Origin: Streptacidiphilus neutrinimicus
GTDB taxonomy: Bacteria > Actinomycetota > Actinomycetes > Streptomycetales > Streptomycetaceae
DNA: 64,000 nt
Reading direction: 5' to 3'
Assembly: GCF_000787815.1 (NCBI RefSeq)
Contig: NZ_BBPO01000013.1
Coordinates: forward strand, 1 to 64,000
In this document: positions 60,952-64,000 of the stretch, piece after piece
Position numbering within the stretch: position 1 is the stretch's first letter
Layout of the letters: the number at the start of each line of letters is the position of its first letter
Position numbers and translations under genes: made by a program
Notes under the pieces: generated by a model
Seen by the model: only the letters and a program-made list of their open reading frames with translations
Databases searched by the model: none
Told to the model about the DNA's origin: nothing

Positions 60952-62409
60952 ATGAGCGAACGGGACGGGACGAGCCCCGCGGTGTGGGATCCGACAGCCA
61001 ACGGCGGCGCCGGCGGCTGGGTCCGCGGAGGCGCGGGCGGACCGCACGCCGGAGCCTCGCAGGACCCGCGCGCGGCCCGGCCGAGCGACGCCGAGGAGAC
61101 GGCGGTGCTGCCGCCGGTCCCCGGCACCGTCCCGCCCCCGGCGGGCGGCGCCGCGGAAGCGCCCTCGCCGACCCAGCTCGACCAGCCGATCGCCCGCCCC
61201 TACTTCCCCGGGGCTCCGGGCCGGCCTCCGGCGACTCCGCCCCACGCCTCCGGCCGTCCCACCCCGTTCACTCCTCCCGGCGTCCAGCAGCCCCCGCCGC
61301 CGGGCGCGCAGCCGCCGCACGGCCCCGGATTCAGCGCCCACCCCGGCCCCGTGGGCGCCGACGTACCGACCATGGGCACGCCAGGTGCGCAGCCCACCGC
61401 GCGCTCCGCCGCGCCCGGCGGCCACCCCGGCCACGCGGGCGAGGTGCCGACCGTGAGCGCGCCCGGCACGCAGTCGCCGTTCGGGGCGGGGTTCGGCGCG
61501 CCGCCCAGCCCACAGGTCGGCTTTCAGGCCGGTGCCGCTCCCTTCGCTCCGCCCGGTGTTCGGCCGGGCGCCGAGGCGCCGACCGTGGGTGCGCCCGCGT
61601 ATGCGCCGAACTTCCAGGTCCCGGCGCAGAGCCCCGACTACGGGGTGCCCGGGCCGCCGCCGTTCCGGCGGCCGGACTTCGGCGGCCCGCAGCCGCCGCC
61701 CGCCGCCTACACCGGTGCCGACGAAGCGCCGCGGCGGATGTCGACCGGTGTGATGCTCGCGATCGTGATCGTGGTCGCCGCGGTGCTCGGGGTCGGCGCG
61801 GTGTGGGGGCTCGGGCTCGGACGGTCCAGCGGCAGCGCCGGCTCGGGCGCCTCACCCGTCGCGAGCGGCGGCGGAAGCGCGTCCGGCTCCACCGGCGGCT
61901 CGGCGGCGCCGAGCGGCTCACCCAGCGGCGGGGCGTCCCCTTCCGCCTCCGGGAGCGCCACAGCGGGCGCGCAGGCGCAGGCGCAGGCCGTCGACAGCCT
62001 GCTGTCGCAGAGCAAGGGCGTGCGCCAGTCCATCGGCTCGGCCGCCACGGACGTGTCCGGCTGCACCAACCTGGCCGATGCGCAGGGCGCTTTCCAGAAC
62101 GCGGCGAACAGCCGCCAGAGCCTCGCGAACCAGGCGACCACCCTGGACGTCTCGCAGCTGCCGAACGGCGCCGCGCTGCTGCAGCAGCTCGCGCAGGCGG
62201 AGCGTGACTCGGCCAACGCCGACAACGCCTACGCGAGCTACGCGGGCTCGCTGGCGTCGAGCGGCACCTGCACCCCGAACGCTCCGCTGCCCCAGTCCGT
62301 GACCGCCGCCAACACGACGGCCACCAATGACAAGAATGCCTTCGTGGTGGAATGGGACCAGATCGCCGCACAGTACGGACTGCCTTCGTGGACGAAAAAT
62401 GACTTCTGA
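60952..62409 (+). CDS. Pro-rich single-pass membrane protein
   Basis: A 485-residue protein from ATG 60952. A long cytosolic Pro/Gly/Ala-rich part (about 20-260) with repeated APGVRPGAEAPTVGAP-like stretches is followed by one membrane helix (MLAIVIVVAAVLGVGAVWGL, about 266-285) and an outside domain with helices (QAVDSLLSQSKGVRQSIGSA). The gene overlaps the downstream amidase gene by 11 bases, so it is probably a partner in cell-wall or surface function. Family not recognised beyond general Streptomyces. Confidence 0.75.
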   Translation: MSERDGTSPAVWDPTANGGAGGWVRGGAGGPHAGASQDPRAARPSDAEETAVLPPVPGTVPPPAGGAAEAPSPTQLDQPIARPYFPGAPGRPPATPPHASGRPTPFTPPGVQQPPPPGAQPPHGPGFSAHPGPVGADVPTMGTPGAQPTARSAAPGGHPGHAGEVPTVSAPGTQSPFGAGFGAPPSPQVGFQAGAAPFAPPGVRPGAEAPTVGAPAYAPNFQVPAQSPDYGVPGPPPFRRPDFGGPQPPPAAYTGADEAPRRMSTGVMLAIVIVVAAVLGVGAVWGLGLGRSSGSAGSGASPVASGGGSASGSTGGSAAPSGSPSGGASPSASGSATAGAQAQAQAVDSLLSQSKGVRQSIGSAATDVSGCTNLADAQGAFQNAANSRQSLANQATTLDVSQLPNGAALLQQLAQAERDSANADNAYASYAGSLASSGTCTPNAPLPQSVTAANTTATNDKNAFVVEWDQIAAQYGLPSWTKNDF

Positions 62410-63355
62410 GGACTTCGGGCCCCAGCGACCGCACCGCGCCAGGACCACGACGCTCGTGCTGGTCCTGGCGGCGCTGGTGCCCCTCTGCTTCGCGGGCTGG
62501 CTGGGCTGGCGGGCGATAGCCGGCGAGCCGGGCAAGGGATCGGGCAACCGTCCCGCCGCCGCGGGCGGAGCGAGCCGCGGCGCCGCTCCGAGCGGGAGCC
62601 CCTCGGGCACGCCCGGCGGCAGCGCGCCGCCCTCCGGCTCCGCGTCCCCCTCCGGCTCCGGGGGCGCCGGCAAGCCGCTCGCGGGCAAGGTGATCGTGAT
62701 CGATCCGGGCCACAACCCGAACAACGTCGACCACCCGAGCGAGATCAACAGCCTGGTCTTCGTCGGCAACAGCAGCAAGGCCTGCGACACCACCGGCGCC
62801 TCGACCAACGCGGGCTACCCGGAGGCGGAGTTCACCCTCGACGTCGCGCGGCGGGTGCGCACGCTGCTGGAGGCCGAGGGCGCCACCGTCATCTTCACCC
62901 AGGACGGCAGCACACCGTGGGGCCCGTGCGTGACCCAGCGCGCGGAGATCGGCAACCGCGCCCACGCGGACGCGGCGATCTCCATCCACGCGGACGGGGC
63001 GGGCGCCACCGACCACGGCTTCCATGTGATCATGCCTCAGGCGGTGATCGCCGGAGGTGTGAACAACAGCGCGATCGTCGCCCCGTCGCACACGCTGGGC
63101 CTGGACCTGCGATCCGCCTTCGCGGCGGCGACGGGCGAGCCGTTCGCCAACTACATCAACGGCGGCGTGGGCTACGACATCCGCAGCGACCTGGGCGGGC
63201 TGAACCTGTCCACGGTGCCGAAGGTCTTCATCGAGTGCGCCAACATGCGCAACTCCGGCGACGCGCAGCGGGTGACCTCCGCCACGTGGCGTCAGGAGGC
63301 GGCCCAGGGCATCGCCGACGGCCTCAGCCAGTTCGTCCTCCACGAGGGGAACTGA
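62399..63355 (+). CDS. N-acetylmuramoyl-L-alanine amidase (Amidase_3)
   Basis: A 318-residue protein from ATG 62399, overlapping the previous gene. N-terminal membrane anchor (VLVLAALVPLCFAGWLGW), Gly/Ser/Pro linker (about 45-95) and an Amidase_3 domain: VIVIDPGHNPNNVDHPSEI, EFTLDVARRVRTLLEAEGAT, RAEIGNRAHADAAISIHADG, and KVFIECANMRNSGDAQRV with the catalytic Glu. Cleaves the stem peptide from peptidoglycan in the periplasm-like space. The long plus/minus alternative frames in the area are artefacts. Confidence 0.92.
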   Translation: MTSEDFGPQRPHRARTTTLVLVLAALVPLCFAGWLGWRAIAGEPGKGSGNRPAAAGGASRGAAPSGSPSGTPGGSAPPSGSASPSGSGGAGKPLAGKVIVIDPGHNPNNVDHPSEINSLVFVGNSSKACDTTGASTNAGYPEAEFTLDVARRVRTLLEAEGATVIFTQDGSTPWGPCVTQRAEIGNRAHADAAISIHADGAGATDHGFHVIMPQAVIAGGVNNSAIVAPSHTLGLDLRSAFAAATGEPFANYINGGVGYDIRSDLGGLNLSTVPKVFIECANMRNSGDAQRVTSATWRQEAAQGIADGLSQFVLHEGN

Positions 63356-63430
63356 TCCGGCTGGTACGGTCACAACCGGTCCCAGTGGTTCCGTGCGCCA
63401 ACGGCCCACGACACACGAGAGGCTTACGCG

Positions 63431-64000
63431 GTGAATCTGCGAACCGTCACCCGAGGGGACGCCGCGCTGGCGGCTTCGGCGCTGCTGCTCCTCGTCTCCT
63501 CCTTCTTCACGTTCTTCCAAGCGGGCGCGGACCAGTGCACCGGGACGGCCTCCACCTGCTCCACCAACGCGTGGAATGCCTCGCTCTTCCCGCTGCTGCC
63601 CGGCGTCGTGCTGCTCGGCGTGATCGGTCCGGTGCTGGTGCTGCTGGGCCGGCTGCTGCCGCACGAGCCCTCCGCGCTCGGCATCGGCCTGCGCCCGTGG
63701 GGCGTGGTGCTGACGGTGGCCGCAGCCTGGTCCGCGCTGTGGACGCTGTTCGGCGGCCCGACCGGTGACCTCTTCGGCCACCCGGAGGTCTCCTCCAGCC
63801 CGCAGCTCGGCGCGTTCCTGGCCTTCGTCTTCTGCGCACTCGACGTCCTGCTGGCGGTGGCCGCCCCAGTCCTGCCGTTCCTGGCCGCCCCACTGCTGCC
63901 GCAGGCCACGACCTTGGCCCCGCCGTCCCCGTACGCGCCGCAGGGCGCGGAGGGCCGGCCGGGCTTCCCGGATTTCGGCGCGCCCGCCGGCCAGCCGCAG
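63431..64000 (+). CDS. Membrane protein with Pro-rich tail (partial)
   Basis: GTG 63431 opens a frame that runs off the window (190 codons seen). Four membrane helices are predicted (ALAASALLLLVSSFFTFF, PLLPGVVLLGVIGPVLVLLG, WGVVLTVAAAWSALWTLFGG, FLAFVFCALDVLLAVAAPVL), and a Pro/Gly-rich C-terminal stretch starts near residue 165 (APPSPYAPQGAEGRPGF). The layout resembles proteins with a DUF1707-like or unknown function near cell-wall genes. C-terminus outside the window. Confidence 0.7.
   Translation, partial: MNLRTVTRGDAALAASALLLLVSSFFTFFQAGADQCTGTASTCSTNAWNASLFPLLPGVVLLGVIGPVLVLLGRLLPHEPSALGIGLRPWGVVLTVAAAWSALWTLFGGPTGDLFGHPEVSSSPQLGAFLAFVFCALDVLLAVAAPVLPFLAAPLLPQATTLAPPSPYAPQGAEGRPGFPDFGAPAGQPQ

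Noticed and set aside
61331-63781. 816-codon minus-strand frame
   Set aside because: Arg/Pro/Ala-rich antisense of the Pro-rich membrane protein and the amidase; no domain.

Overview
The window is very GC-rich and the gene families fit a filamentous actinomycete of the Streptomycetaceae (Streptomyces, Kitasatospora or Streptacidiphilus type). GTG starts are common, stop and start codons often overlap as ATGA or GTGA, and there is a Streptomyces-type cholesterol oxidase, a KstR-like operator pair, an SerB with two ACT domains and an RNase H/phosphatase fusion. No rRNA, tRNA or CRISPR array was found.

The left half (about 1-34.6 kb) is accessory DNA. Bases 1-7.9 kb are the end of an integrative conjugative element. 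They hold a VirB6/TrbL-like membrane protein that runs off the left edge, a VirB2-like pilin, a sigma-region-4-like regulator, a lipoprotein, a pair of methyltransferase-fold proteins, an excisionase and a tyrosine integrase. Bases 8-16 kb are a defence and addiction segment: an AspBHI_N/Mrr-type nuclease, a C5-cytosine methyltransferase, a GSx10DxD nucleotidyltransferase, a NaeI-family endonuclease, an AlbA_2/Schlafen ATPase and a RES/Xre-like toxin-antitoxin pair. Bases 16.3-32.3 kb lie between two directly repeated copies of a ~310 bp acetyltransferase tail plus downstream DNA. Inside are a leucine-rich-repeat-variant protein and a three-gene STAND cluster whose members all carry the same 22-residue glycine/asparagine motif. 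A set of orphan immunity-like genes and several transposase or gene remnants follow. A ribbon-helix-helix/Doc toxin-antitoxin pair with clear operator repeats ends the accessory zone near 34 kb.

From 34.6 kb the DNA looks like ordinary chromosome: a GT87 mannosyltransferase, a short RiPP-like cluster, cholesterol oxidase, serB, yaaA, RNase H/CobC, a zinc-ribbon protein, NIF3, an S9 peptidase, a sterol/fatty-acid degradation block, an M48 protease, a methyltransferase and a cell-wall amidase. The RiPP-like cluster consists of a 46-residue acidic peptide, a hairpin, two JmjC/cupin oxygenases coupled by ATGA, a GNAT acetyltransferase, an MFS transporter and an AAC(3)-family acyltransferase.

The strongest candidates for something undescribed are: (1) the STAND trio at 20.0-27.7 kb, which looks like an NLR/amyloid-signalling system with a two-helix membrane protein as possible effector; (2) the JmjC/GNAT peptide cluster at 36.8-41.6 kb; and (3) a 44-residue peptide with two PHGRHR repeats beside an S9 peptidase at 51.9 kb. 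The degradation block (SDR, alcohol dehydrogenase, MaoC, thiolase, FadE34-like dehydrogenase) carries KstR-type palindromes upstream of both of its operons.
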